A DNA stretch of 64,000 bases from Clostridium felsineum DSM 794 (GCF_002006355.2 NZ_CP096980.1:310001-374000); one strand, 5' to 3'. Positions 36,312-45,271 are shown, counted from the first letter of the stretch. The notes: generated by a model from the letters alone, not told the origin. Translations and numbers: made by a program.

Positions 36312-36409
36312 AAGCGTTGGAAACTATGAAGAATTCCCTTTACTTGGGCACCTGGGAAATTCGGAGTTAGTGGTGCAACCGGCCAACAATAATTAGGAAT
36401 TAATTATTG
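36312..36409 (+). promoter_or_regulatory. Cyclic-di-GMP class II riboswitch
   Basis: The segment contains the class II consensus features: GTTGGAAAC near 36316, TTGGGCAC at 36344-36351, GAGTTAGTGGTGCAACCGGCC at 36364-36384 and a closing P1 made by GTTGG (36316-36320) and CCAAC (36383-36387). It matches by memory the layout of the crystallised C. acetobutylicum class II aptamer. Right after P1, CAATAATTA (36387-36395) can pair with TAATTATTG (36401-36409), whose last base is the first G of the SD GGAGGAG. This suggests translational control of the small gene downstream, since no terminator lies between. Confidence 0.88.
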
Positions 36410-36424
36410 GAGGAGAGATGCAAA

Positions 36425-36865
36425 GTGAAGATTTTTAAAACCCTTATTCTTAAGAAACATAATAACGATAAAGGGGGTGGATGCGTAAAAACCCAAAATA
36501 ATGATGTTTCTTCGAAATTTATGGATTTAGGATATTACAAAAGTAATTTTCAGGGTATAAATAAATTAGATAGAAACATTGAAGGTTCAAATGTAAAGGG
36601 TATTAGAGGATTCAATGAGAATTTACAATGGTATGCAGAGGGTGTTGAAGAATTTAATGAGATTTTAGATTTGAGTGAAGATGGTATTAGAGAATTTTAT
36701 GAGATTTTGAGATTAGATAATAAAACAAGGGAATTTTATGAGAGTTTAGATATAGAAAGAGAAAAAACAGTAGATACAATTAAAAAACATAGAATTAATG
36801 TCACCAATAGTTTGGGTTCTGTAGTCGTCATCCCCACCGGAAACAATATTTATAAAACCGTATGA
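36425..36865 (+). CDS. Unknown small protein controlled by c-di-GMP riboswitch
   Basis: About 147 aa, no signal peptide or membrane segment. The central part has three imperfect ~13-residue repeats (EEFNEILDLSEDG, REFYEILRLDNKT, REFYESLDIEREK), likely amphipathic helices. The N-terminus is basic and Lys/Asn-rich, with a GGGC stretch. Start GTG 36425 fits SD GGAGGAG at 36409-36415; TTG 36407 is in frame but overlaps the SD. I do not recognise the family. As a class II riboswitch target it probably acts in the motile/sessile switch, surface attachment or sporulation. Confidence 0.7.
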   Translation: MKIFKTLILKKHNNDKGGGCVKTQNNDVSSKFMDLGYYKSNFQGINKLDRNIEGSNVKGIRGFNENLQWYAEGVEEFNEILDLSEDGIREFYEILRLDNKTREFYESLDIEREKTVDTIKKHRINVTNSLGSVVVIPTGNNIYKTV

Positions 36866-37019
36866 TTTTTTAGATTATATACAAGGTAACTTATTAATTA
36901 AGAATTATCCCAAGCTATACTATCCAAACATATTGATGATAATTAATCACATTAGTAATATTATTATTGATATCGAAGATTTAACATCTATTTTGGGTGT
37001 ACAGTTTTTAAGAATATAA

Positions 37020-37064
37020 AAAGAGGAAATAAGCTTTATTTAAGCTCATTTCCTCTTTGTTTTT
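37020..37064. terminator. Bidirectional terminator
   Basis: AAAGAGGAAAT (37020-37030) pairs with ATTTCCTCTTT (37048-37058), plus AGCT/AGCT inward. T tail on the plus strand; it also sits at the end of the convergent nitroreductase gene. The gap 36866-37019 holds nothing else that I recognise. Confidence 0.8.
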
Positions 37065-37071
37065 ATGGGTT

Positions 37072-37590
37072 TTAATATTTGTTGTTATGAAGTTTGTTAT
37101 AAGGTAAGTTTTCATCAGTATAAGCAGGTCTTTTTTCATCTGGATAGCCTATTCCTATCATACATTCCACTTTTAGATTTTCAGGTATGTTTAAAAGTGC
37201 CTTTATAAAGTCTTCAGTAGTTTCGTTTTCATTTCTATCTCTGTTTCTTACATGACACCAGCAAGAGCCAAGACCAATAGAGTGAGTTGTAACTTGAATT
37301 AAAGTTGAAGCAATAGAGGCATCCTCTATATAAGCATCAGTAACTTCTGGATTTCCAACAACAACAATAACTAAAGGAGCGCCTTTAAGAAATTGACTTC
37401 CCATTTTTCTTGCAGTAGAAAGTTTTTCAATTAAATTTCTGTCTGTAACAGTTATGAATTCCCAAGATCTTTTACCCATAGAAGTTGGAGCTAAGAGTGC
37501 AGCCTTTAGAATAGTATTAATTTTTTCTTTTTCAATTTCTTTATCCATATATTTTCTTATGCTTCTTCTAGTTTTTAATAAATCTATCAT
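37072..37590 (-). CDS. Nitroreductase-family flavoprotein
   Basis: A 172-aa FMN protein: RRSIRKYMDKEIEKEKINTILKAALLAPTSMGKRSWEF at the N-terminus (FMN phosphate binding), IASTLIQVTTHSIGLGSCWCHVR in the middle and IGYPDEKRPAY near the end. Reduces nitro compounds or flavins with NAD(P)H; physiological substrate unknown. GGAGGT lies before the ATG. Monocistronic, 49 bases before the acyltransferase gene end. Confidence 0.88.
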   Translation of the reverse strand: MIDLLKTRRSIRKYMDKEIEKEKINTILKAALLAPTSMGKRSWEFITVTDRNLIEKLSTARKMGSQFLKGAPLVIVVVGNPEVTDAYIEDASIASTLIQVTTHSIGLGSCWCHVRNRDRNENETTEDFIKALLNIPENLKVECMIGIGYPDEKRPAYTDENLPYNKLHNNKY

Positions 37591-37639
37591 TTTTTTACCT
37601 CCATTAAGTTTATATGAAAATTATAACATTTAATTGTTT

Positions 37640-38890
37640 TTACAGTAAAAGTTCATTATCAAAAATAGTGAAGAAATCATTGATATTTTTCTTGTCCTCT
37701 AGGGTACCATATAGGTTTATGCTTAAGGTAATAGTATTATCATAAGTTGTTGCAGCTAACTGAAAATAAGGTTTATATTTTATGGAGCCACATATAAAAG
37801 TATTTTGTATCTTAGTTCCATTAAAACAAAGCCTTTTACTATCTATAATTCCTATATTGGTCATTCCTATAAGGGGATTATTAAAATGAGAGGATAGTAA
37901 TTTTTTCAATCTAGTATAACTAAGTACTTTGAAAAGAAGAGAGATTTTAACAAGACCATTTAAGCCAATGAAATTCTTCTTTTTCAAATTCATATTAGCA
38001 TTCACTTTTTTTGCAGTATCGTAGAAGGTATCATTGTCTTTACATTCAATTGTACTTATAACTGTAGAAGTTAAATTACAAAGGGAATTTATATTCCTTG
38101 ATTTTAAATGCTTTCTCATATCTACAGCAACAGAAATGCTTAGTTTTTGATTGTTTAAAATTTTATAAATTACCCTGTAAAAGGCGGCAAGGAGTACATC
38201 ATTTATAGTAAACCTATTAGATTTGCAGTAGGTTATAATGTTTTTAAACCTATTACTATCTAAGGTATGTGTTAATATAAAAGCATTAAAAGACTCTTCT
38301 TCCTTCATAGGAAATTTTAAATCAATAAAGCCGTTACTTTCATGATTTTGAGTTATAAAACTTTTAAACTTATTAATTAAGTTAAACTCATTAGTTATTA
38401 ACTTAATACTTCGATTACCATCTAGCACCAAAGTAGGGGAGTAATCAATATTAGCTATAAGTTTAGAGTATATGTCACATAAAGTATATAGGTACTTTTT
38501 AAAGCCAGCAGCATCACATATCATATGATTCATTAGTATAGCAAGCTTATGATTTTCTGATTTAAGTAAATAGGCTTTAACTTGAACTTCTTTTGCCTCA
38601 TCAATTTTAGAAGTTAGCAATCTATTGAACTCATCTTCGGTAGTAGTAAGAGTTAGAATATTATCAAAGTCTATATTAGAGAGTTCTTCCCAATATGGTT
38701 CTGGTACGTTTTCTACATATCTGGTTTTTAAAATAGGAACTACGTCTAGAGTGGTTAATAGTGCTCTTTTCAGAACATTTACATTGATTTTTCCATCAAA
38801 ATTTATAACGCAGTGTAGAACATGATCATTAAATTTATAGGTTTTAAACAGAAATTGAAGTTTATCAAAAATTTCAGCTTTAAATTTCAT
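37640..38890 (-). CDS. Condensation-domain/acyltransferase-like protein
   Basis: 416 aa with the HxxxD catalytic motif (NHMICDAAG, about residue 137) of the BAHD/condensation/PapA-type CoA-dependent acyltransferases and the later structural DFGWG-type region replaced. N-terminal FNDHVLHCVINFDGKINVNVLKRALLTTLDVVPILKTRY is typical of this fold. It probably acylates an alcohol, amine or lipid; there are no adjacent NRPS or PKS genes, so it is a stand-alone enzyme. No signal peptide. It diverges from the MATE-pump gene, separated by the operator region at 38973-39023. Confidence 0.75.
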   Translation of the reverse strand: MKFKAEIFDKLQFLFKTYKFNDHVLHCVINFDGKINVNVLKRALLTTLDVVPILKTRYVENVPEPYWEELSNIDFDNILTLTTTEDEFNRLLTSKIDEAKEVQVKAYLLKSENHKLAILMNHMICDAAGFKKYLYTLCDIYSKLIANIDYSPTLVLDGNRSIKLITNEFNLINKFKSFITQNHESNGFIDLKFPMKEEESFNAFILTHTLDSNRFKNIITYCKSNRFTINDVLLAAFYRVIYKILNNQKLSISVAVDMRKHLKSRNINSLCNLTSTVISTIECKDNDTFYDTAKKVNANMNLKKKNFIGLNGLVKISLLFKVLSYTRLKKLLSSHFNNPLIGMTNIGIIDSKRLCFNGTKIQNTFICGSIKYKPYFQLAATTYDNTITLSINLYGTLEDKKNINDFFTIFDNELLL

Positions 38891-38972
38891 ATAAAATCTC
38901 CTTTAGAGTGTAATCAATAAAATAATTATACTATAAAAGAATGGATTTAAGGAAAAATATTCAATAAAATAA

Positions 38973-39023
38973 TTGACTTAAGTCAGTCAAAGAGTTAAAA
39001 TATAATTGACTTAAGTCAGTCAA
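38973..39023 (+). promoter_or_regulatory. MATE-gene promoter with two tandem 18-base operators
   Basis: TTGACTTAAGTCAGTCAA occurs at 38973-38990 and again at 39006-39023, exactly 33 bases apart. The core TGACTTAAGTCA is a perfect palindrome. The first copy contains the -35 TTGACT; with a 17-base spacer TAAAAT (38996-39001) is the -10, and the second copy covers the predicted start of transcription. A third, near-identical site lies in front of the tetR gene (40409-40426). Confidence 0.85.
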
Positions 39024-39044
39024 AGAATTTTAGGAGGAAAAAAT

Positions 39045-40403
39045 ATGTCTAAAGTTAATGAAATAGAAAATGAACAGGTTAAAAAACTTTTATTTAAATT
39101 TTCAATGCCAGCTATAATAGCTATGTTAGCAAATGCACTTTATAATGTTTGTGATAGATTATTTGTAGGTATGGGCGTAGGGGTACTTGGAATATCAGCT
39201 ATAAGTATAGCCTATACTGTAACTTTAATAATAATGGGGTTTTCTATGTTAGTTGGATTAGGAGCAACTTCTCTTGTATCAATAAAATTAGGAGAAAAGG
39301 ATACAGAGGCCTGTGAGAATATTGTTGGCAATACCTTTGTCTTGATTTTTATAGTATCAGGTATTTTAATGATTTTAGGATATGTTTTTTTAACACCTAT
39401 TTTAGTATCGCTGGGGGCAAAGGGTAAGGTTTTATATTATACAAAAATATATACAGAAATAATAATACTAGGAATTCCATTTCAGGTTTTAAGTTATACA
39501 ATGAATAACATTTTAAAAGGACAAGGAAGAGCTAAGAGAGCAATGGTAAATCTTTTGGTATCAGTTATTTTAAATACAATATTAAATCCGCTATTTATAT
39601 TTGTATTTAAGATGGGAATAGCAGGATCAGCTTTAGCAACTGTAATTTCAACAGCAATTTCATCAACGCTTCCAACAAGTACCTATTTTACTAAAGGTGC
39701 GCTCATAAAGATTCATGTCAAGAATTTAAAGCTTAGAAAGAATATAATTAAGGAATCACTAAGTATGGGAATCTCGGGGTTTATAATGCAAATTTCTATG
39801 AGTTTAATAGTTATTATAATAAATAAACAATGTTTAGTTTATGGAGGAGATAATGCAGTAGCTGTTTTTGGAATTTTAAATAGCTTTAGCCTTCTAATAT
39901 ATATGCCTATATATGGTATAAGTCAAGGTATGCAGCCTATAATAGGATACAGCTATGGAGCAAAAAAACATGATAAATTATTAGAAACGCTTAAACTCTC
40001 AACAATATCTGCAACTATTTTTGCTGTAATAGCGTTTATTGTATTTGAAGTGTTTAGTAAAAATATTTTTTCTGCTTTTGCAAAAGGAACAGAGGCAATA
40101 ATAAATATGGGAGTACCAGCAATTAGAATGTATTCAATAAGTATTCCTTTGTTTGGCATAATCATTATTTTTTCCACTTACTTTCAATATATAGGTAAAG
40201 CTAAGTATGCAATAATATTAACTTTACTTAGACAAGTGATAATTATTATACCCTTACTTTTTATAGTACCTAAGTTCATGGGTAGAAATGGGATATGGTT
40301 AGCAAATCCTATAACAGATGTTATTACAGCGATATTAGCTATTGGTTTAGTATACTTTGAAATAAAAAATATAAAAGCAGTAAAGACACAACTTTATATA
40401 TAG
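39045..40403 (+). CDS. MATE-family multidrug efflux transporter
   Basis: 452 aa with 12 predicted membrane segments in two related halves (first half starts FSMPAIIAMLANALYNVCDRLFVG; second starts SMGISGFIMQISMSLIVIIINK). Na+- or H+-driven drug/metabolite export is known for the family. TAGGAGG precedes the ATG. It is followed 69 bases later by a TetR regulator sharing the same operator, so it is very likely induced when that repressor binds a ligand. Confidence 0.93.
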   Translation: MSKVNEIENEQVKKLLFKFSMPAIIAMLANALYNVCDRLFVGMGVGVLGISAISIAYTVTLIIMGFSMLVGLGATSLVSIKLGEKDTEACENIVGNTFVLIFIVSGILMILGYVFLTPILVSLGAKGKVLYYTKIYTEIIILGIPFQVLSYTMNNILKGQGRAKRAMVNLLVSVILNTILNPLFIFVFKMGIAGSALATVISTAISSTLPTSTYFTKGALIKIHVKNLKLRKNIIKESLSMGISGFIMQISMSLIVIIINKQCLVYGGDNAVAVFGILNSFSLLIYMPIYGISQGMQPIIGYSYGAKKHDKLLETLKLSTISATIFAVIAFIVFEVFSKNIFSAFAKGTEAIINMGVPAIRMYSISIPLFGIIIIFSTYFQYIGKAKYAIILTLLRQVIIIIPLLFIVPKFMGRNGIWLANPITDVITAILAIGLVYFEIKNIKAVKTQLYI

Positions 40404-40408
40404 AGGAT

Positions 40409-40437
40409 TTGACTTATGTCAATCAATAATATATAAT
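40409..40437 (+). promoter_or_regulatory. tetR promoter with operator
   Basis: TTGACT (40409-40414), 17 bases, TATAAT (40432-40437). The -35 is part of TTGACTTATGTCAATCAA (40409-40426), matching the 18-base operators upstream of the MATE gene at 16 of 18 positions. The regulator should therefore repress itself. Confidence 0.85.
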
Positions 40438-40472
40438 TTCAATCAGATTTATATATTAGGGAGGCCTTTTAC

Positions 40473-41114
40473 GTGAGAATATCAAAAAATCCAGAGGAAA
40501 GAAAAAGTGAACTCATGGATGCAGCTGAAAAGTTGTTTGCTACCGTTGGATATAATAAAACGTCGGTAAGTGATATAGTTAAGAAAATTTCTGTTGCACA
40601 GGGTACTTTTTATTACTATTTTAAATCTAAAGAAGATATATTTATAGCTATTTTTGCTAGAAAATCAGATATTATTTTTAGTAAAATAAAAAGAGAATTA
40701 GAAAATGAAAAGTCAAATGCAATGGATAAGTTAATAAAAGCAGTAAAAATATATATAGAGGGTAAAAGTAAAAAATCTGATATTGATGACAAACTTATTG
40801 AAGCACTTCATTTAGAAGAAAATGCAGGACTGCATTATAGAACCATTATTTATACTATAAAAACTCATCTTCCTTTATTTGCAGATATAATAAAGCAGGG
40901 AGTTAAAGAAGGATTATTTAATACAGAATATCCAGAGGCAGTAGCAGAACTTTTAATTACTCAAATTAATTTTACCCTTGATCCAGGAGTTTTTAGACTT
41001 GATATGGAAACAATGCTGAATAAATCTGAAGCATTAATCAATATTATAGAGAAAGTTTTGGAAGTACCTAAAGGAAGCTTTATAATATCACTTACAGGAT
41101 TCTCTGATAATTAA
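40473..41114 (+). CDS. TetR-family repressor of the MATE pump
   Basis: 213 aa. The N-terminal HTH domain is LMDAAEKLFATVGYNKTSVSDIVKKISVAQGTFYYYFKSKEDIFIAIF, textbook TetR. The C-terminal ligand domain is variable. GTG start with GGGAGG upstream. The shared operator with the MATE gene identifies the likely target. Its 3' end overlaps the end of the convergent lacI-type gene by 27 bases. Confidence 0.92.
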   Translation: MRISKNPEERKSELMDAAEKLFATVGYNKTSVSDIVKKISVAQGTFYYYFKSKEDIFIAIFARKSDIIFSKIKRELENEKSNAMDKLIKAVKIYIEGKSKKSDIDDKLIEALHLEENAGLHYRTIIYTIKTHLPLFADIIKQGVKEGLFNTEYPEAVAELLITQINFTLDPGVFRLDMETMLNKSEALINIIEKVLEVPKGSFIISLTGFSDN

Positions 41115-42101
41115 AGGTGCATCAAAGGTAAGTGAAGTTGGATTATAAATTTTTCCATTAAGTAAGTCAGATATAAGTTTTATAGAACCTTCTGCCATTT
41201 TTTCAATAGGTATATCAACTATAGTTATGGAGGGATTGCTAAATTCAGTGTAGTCATTGTCAGTCATGCCTATAGCTATGAGTTCAATATCGTCAGGTAC
41301 ATTTATTTTTTCTTTGTTTAGTACGTTAATTACACCTAGAGCTATGCTGTCGGAATTGCAGAATAATGCTTTAGGTGTATTTTTTAATTTAAGAAACTCT
41401 TTTGCAGCATAGGCTCCTCCTTTTATAGAATTATCAGAGCCTATTATATAATCTTCCGATAGTTCAATTCCATAGTTTTTACAAGTTTCTATAAATCCTT
41501 TATTTCTATTAGCCATAGATAAATTTAAAGATTTTGTTAGTATAGCGCCAACTTTTTTATGGCCATTCTTATTAAATAAATCTGCAGCTATTTTTCCCAT
41601 ATTATAATTATTAACATTTACAGAAGAATATTTTTTAGAGAGTCTGTTAAATAATATTATAGGTAGATTTAGGGAAGTATTGTTTAGATACTCTAAATCA
41701 CAATTTGATACATTAGCAATAATTGCAGCATCAAAGCTATTCTCACTCTGAATACCTTTTTCAAGATGAAGACAGTTGGTTTTATATGGGCAAATAACAA
41801 CATTATAGTCATTATCTGATTTTGTAAGTTCACTATAAAGTCCTCTTAAAAAGCGAGACATTATATTAACACTAATGTCTGAAGACCAATATAATGCTAT
41901 TGTAGGCTTACTACGAGAGTCTTTGCTTCTAAGCTTTCTAGCTGCAATATTTGGGTGATAATTTAATTTTTTTACAGCGTCCATAACTTTTTTTTGAGTT
42001 TTTTCTGATATATTTCGTTTTGCCGAATTACCATTTAAAACTATGGACACAGTACTTGGTGAAACACCAGATAATTTTGCAACATCCTTTATTGTAGACA
42101 T
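41088..42101 (-). CDS. LacI-family transcriptional regulator
   Basis: N-terminal HTH and hinge (STIKDVAKLSGVSPSTVSIVLNGNSAKRNISEKTQKKVMDAVKKLNYHPNIAARKL), then a periplasmic-binding-protein-like sensor domain. ATG 42101 is chosen (GGGTGAT upstream); the in-frame ATG at 42113 has no SD. It diverges from the ldh-like gene, and a palindrome of LacI-operator type lies in that gene's promoter, so it probably represses ldh. The effector (a sugar or phosphosugar) is unknown. Confidence 0.9.
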   Translation of the reverse strand: MSTIKDVAKLSGVSPSTVSIVLNGNSAKRNISEKTQKKVMDAVKKLNYHPNIAARKLRSKDSRSKPTIALYWSSDISVNIMSRFLRGLYSELTKSDNDYNVVICPYKTNCLHLEKGIQSENSFDAAIIANVSNCDLEYLNNTSLNLPIILFNRLSKKYSSVNVNNYNMGKIAADLFNKNGHKKVGAILTKSLNLSMANRNKGFIETCKNYGIELSEDYIIGSDNSIKGGAYAAKEFLKLKNTPKALFCNSDSIALGVINVLNKEKINVPDDIELIAIGMTDNDYTEFSNPSITIVDIPIEKMAEGSIKLISDLLNGKIYNPTSLTFDAPLIIRESCK

Positions 42102-42168
42102 TTTATCACCCATTTCTTTAAAATCTTATTATATATTTTTGCACATTTTTACCTAAAAGTAAATAATA

Positions 42169-42197
42169 TTGACTTGGGTATAACGTTATACTAAAAT
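42169..42197 (+). promoter_or_regulatory. Promoter and LacI-type operator of the ldh-like gene
   Basis: TTGACT (42169-42174), 17 bases, TAAAAT (42192-42197). The spacer holds the perfect 14-base palindrome GTATAACGTTATAC (42178-42191), with the central CG typical of LacI-family sites. Binding there would block RNA polymerase. Confidence 0.82.
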
Positions 42198-42229
42198 TAT
42201 AGTTAGTATTTAACGAAGGGGGCAAAACA

Positions 42230-43192
42230 ATGAATTTTGTTAAAAATAAGTTAGTCGTAGTTGGTGCAGGTATGGTGGGATCAGCAGTTTTAAATTCTGT
42301 ACTTTCACTTAATCTTTTATCAGAAGTTGTTATTGTAGATATAAATGATAAAAAAGCTCAAGGAGAAGCGCTTGATGCAAGTCATACCACTTCTTTTGCA
42401 TATAGTCCTAATGTAAAGGTTAGGGCAGGAAGTTATGAAGACTGCAAGGATGCTCAGATAGTTGTTATAACAGCAGGACCAAGCTTAAAGCCAGATGATA
42501 AATTAGATAGACTAGTTCTTGCGGATACAAATGTTAAGGTTACTGATTCAATAATGAAAAATATAGTAAAGTACACTAAAGATGCAATTATAATTGTGGT
42601 AACAAATCCAGTTGATATTGCAACGTATTATTGTCAAAATAATTTTGATTATCCTAAGAATAAGATAATGGGTACAGGAACACTTCTTGATACTGCACGT
42701 ATGAGAAAAATTATTGGAAAGAAATATAATGTGGACAGTAAAAATGTTCATGGTTATGTTCTTGGAGAGCATGGTGGTTCTTCATTTACATCCTGGAGCG
42801 ATGTTAATATTGCAGGAATTCCTTTTGATAAATTAGATGATATTTTCAAAGTAGAAGCACACGCAGATAAAGAACAAATAGACACTGAAGTTAGAGATTC
42901 AGGAATCGAAGTTCTTAAACTTAAGGGATATACAAGTGCAGGCATTGCAATGAGCGTAAGTAGACTTGTAAAAGCAATACTTTTAAATGAACAAAGTATT
43001 CTTCCAGTTTCATCAACACTTGAAGGGGAATATGGTATAAGTGATGTAGCATTGAGTATACCATGCGTTATAACTTCTAATGGAATAGAAAATAAGCTTG
43101 AAATTCCATTAAGTGAAGATGAAATTGATAAGTTAAATAAAAGTGCTGATAGTTTAAAAGAAATAATAAAGGGACTTAAAGATAATAAATAG
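42230..43192 (+). CDS. ldh: L-lactate / L-2-hydroxyacid dehydrogenase
   Basis: 320 aa of the LDH/MDH fold: NAD motif VVGAGMVGSA, TNPVDIATYY (catalytic Asp), GTGTLLDTARMR (substrate Arg), GEHGGSSF (catalytic His). In the mobile substrate loop the usual GxxQKPGETRLD is replaced by GPSLKPDDKLDRL, so neither the LDH Gln nor the MDH Arg is present at the specificity site and the loop Arg is shifted. This resembles L-2-hydroxyisocaproate dehydrogenases more than standard LDH, so the substrate may be a bulkier 2-oxoacid than pyruvate. GAAGGGGG precedes the ATG. Monocistronic, probably under the adjacent LacI-type regulator. Confidence 0.8.
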   Translation: MNFVKNKLVVVGAGMVGSAVLNSVLSLNLLSEVVIVDINDKKAQGEALDASHTTSFAYSPNVKVRAGSYEDCKDAQIVVITAGPSLKPDDKLDRLVLADTNVKVTDSIMKNIVKYTKDAIIIVVTNPVDIATYYCQNNFDYPKNKIMGTGTLLDTARMRKIIGKKYNVDSKNVHGYVLGEHGGSSFTSWSDVNIAGIPFDKLDDIFKVEAHADKEQIDTEVRDSGIEVLKLKGYTSAGIAMSVSRLVKAILLNEQSILPVSSTLEGEYGISDVALSIPCVITSNGIENKLEIPLSEDEIDKLNKSADSLKEIIKGLKDNK

Positions 43193-43204
43193 GTTAATAT
43201 ATAT

Positions 43205-43241
43205 AAGAGCATGTATTTTTATAATATGTGCTCTTTGTTTT
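43205..43241 (+). terminator. Terminator of the ldh-like gene
   Basis: AAGAGCA (43205-43211) pairs with TGCTCTT (43229-43235), extended inward by weaker pairs, followed by TGTTTTT. Confidence 0.7.
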
Positions 43242-43359
43242 TATAATTTTTATTAAAAAGTGACTTAAGTAACTTTTTGAATTACTTAAAGGACTACAAG
43301 GTTGTACTAGAATTTTATAGAATATATTCATCGGAAATAAATTTGAGGAGGATAAAGTT

Positions 43360-44076
43360 ATGGTAGAAGTTAAAGGGCTTACAAAGAAGTTTAAAAATAT
43401 AACGGCCGTTGATAATATAAGTTTTGAGGTTAAAGAGGGAGAAATTGTTGGACTTCTTGGTGAAAATGGAGCAGGAAAAACCACAACTCTTAGAATGTTA
43501 GCTACAATGCTAAGGATAACAGAGGGCAAGGCAATTATAAATGGATATGATACTAAGAAGGAAGCTGATAAGGTAAGAGGGGAGATCGGAATACTTTTTG
43601 GAGGCGAGGTTGGAATTTATGACAGACTTACAGCAAGAGAAAATATTATGTATTTTGCAGAATTAAATGGAATGTCAAACAAAGTTGCTAAAGAAAGTAT
43701 AGAAAATTTAACTAGAAGTCTTCAAATGGAGGAGTACATCGATAAGAGGGTGGGCAAATTTTCCAGAGGCATGAAGCAAAAGGTATCAATCGCAAGGTCA
43801 ATAGTTCATAATCCTTCAGTAGTGCTTTTTGATGAACCAACTACAGGATTGGATGTCAGTGCTTCAAGAATTGTTCAAGACTTTATATTACATTGTAAAG
43901 AGGAAAATAAAGCGGTGGTTTTTTCTAGTCACAGTATGCCAGAGGTAGAAAAGCTTTGTGATAGAGTTATTATAATTCATAAAGGAAAAATAGTTGAGCA
44001 AGGAAATATTGAGGCACTTAAAAAGAAACACAATAACAATAATTTAGAAGAAGTATTTTTAGAGTTAATAAAGTAG
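43360..44076 (+). CDS. natA: ABC transporter ATP-binding protein (NatA-like)
   Basis: 238 aa; Walker A LLGENGAGKTT, signature FSRGMKQKVSIARS, Walker B VVLFDEPTTGLDV. The sequence type is that of NatA/CcmA-like ATPases working with ABC-2 permeases. GAGGAGG precedes the ATG. The natB-type permease follows after 16 bases. In Bacillus subtilis NatAB exports Na+; the same is an inference here. Confidence 0.87.
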   Translation: MVEVKGLTKKFKNITAVDNISFEVKEGEIVGLLGENGAGKTTTLRMLATMLRITEGKAIINGYDTKKEADKVRGEIGILFGGEVGIYDRLTARENIMYFAELNGMSNKVAKESIENLTRSLQMEEYIDKRVGKFSRGMKQKVSIARSIVHNPSVVLFDEPTTGLDVSASRIVQDFILHCKEENKAVVFSSHSMPEVEKLCDRVIIIHKGKIVEQGNIEALKKKHNNNNLEEVFLELIK

Positions 44077-44092
44077 GTAAGGGGGAGATAAT

Positions 44093-45271
44093 ATGAAAAA
44101 TACTACAATGATAGTTTTTAAAAAGGAAATTAAGGATATATTTAGAGATAGAAAGACGATTATTTTCAGTATACTTGTGCCAATGCTTTTACTTCCGCTG
44201 ATATCATTTTTTATGTCTAATGTGGTTAATAAGAGTGAGAAAAATGTAAAAGAAAACTTGAAAATTGCCATAGTGGATAAGGGAAGTAGTTCGCTTGGAG
44301 GTTATTTAAAGAAACAAAAAAATATAAAAATAGTTAAATCGAACAATATAAAAAGCGATGTTAAAGATGGAAAAATATTAGTAGCTGTAACTATTCCAAA
44401 GAATTTTGATGAGGAGCTAAAGAAAGATACTAATACAAAAATCACTTTAACCTATGATAATTCTAGTACAGATGCTATGACAGCCTATGATATTATTAAT
44501 TCTTATGTAGATGGATATTCAAAGTCAATAGTGTCTATGAGGCTTACTAAAAGAAATATAAATCCAGAAGTATTAACACCAGTAAAAGTTAATGTAGATA
44601 AAACTCAAAAGGATAGTGGAGCAGGAGCACTTATGGTTACTATATTAGTACCACTTTTATTAATGTTATATAGTGCAACTGGAGTTGTCGGACCATCTGT
44701 TGACTTAGGAGCAGGAGAAAAAGAAAGAGGAACTCTTGAACCACTTCTTACAACTAAAGCAAGTAGACTTTCAATATTATGGGGAAAGATTTTAGCAATA
44801 AGTGTGGTTGGAATAATAATATCCCTAGCATCCCTTGTTGGTGTATGTATTACTATAAATCAAAAGGGTGGAATGTTTTCAAGTGGAAGTGGTATAAATT
44901 TAGGATTAGAGACTATAGTACTTATAATGATTCTTCCAATTATAACTACAATTGTTTTTGGAGCTATTGAACTTGCTATAAGTATTTATGCAAGATCCTT
45001 TAAGGAAGCTCAAACTTATCTAAGTCCTGTAACTATTATATCTATAGTTCTTGTTTATTTAGTAATGATGAAAGATCCTAAGAATATAGAAATGCTTTAT
45101 TTCAATATACCAATAACAAATGCAACCTGTCTAATAAAAGAGTTTTTAGTAGGAATACACAATTACACTCATATAGCAATTACCTTTGGTTGGATGATTG
45201 TTTATTTAGTAGCTGCACTTTCCTTTGCAAGATATATGTTTAATAGGGAAGAAGTTATATTTAGATCATAA
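44093..45271 (+). CDS. natB: ABC-2 type permease (NatB-like)
   Basis: 392 aa: an N-terminal membrane segment (IIFSILVPMLLLPLISFFM), a ~130-residue extracytoplasmic domain, then five or six C-terminal segments including the ABC-2 signature region GAGEKERGTLEPLLTTKASRLSILWGK. The layout matches NatB of the Na+ exporter and related ABC-2 exporters. AAGGGGGAG precedes the ATG. Second gene of a two-gene operon. Confidence 0.87.
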   Translation: MKNTTMIVFKKEIKDIFRDRKTIIFSILVPMLLLPLISFFMSNVVNKSEKNVKENLKIAIVDKGSSSLGGYLKKQKNIKIVKSNNIKSDVKDGKILVAVTIPKNFDEELKKDTNTKITLTYDNSSTDAMTAYDIINSYVDGYSKSIVSMRLTKRNINPEVLTPVKVNVDKTQKDSGAGALMVTILVPLLLMLYSATGVVGPSVDLGAGEKERGTLEPLLTTKASRLSILWGKILAISVVGIIISLASLVGVCITINQKGGMFSSGSGINLGLETIVLIMILPIITTIVFGAIELAISIYARSFKEAQTYLSPVTIISIVLVYLVMMKDPKNIEMLYFNIPITNATCLIKEFLVGIHNYTHIAITFGWMIVYLVAALSFARYMFNREEVIFRS

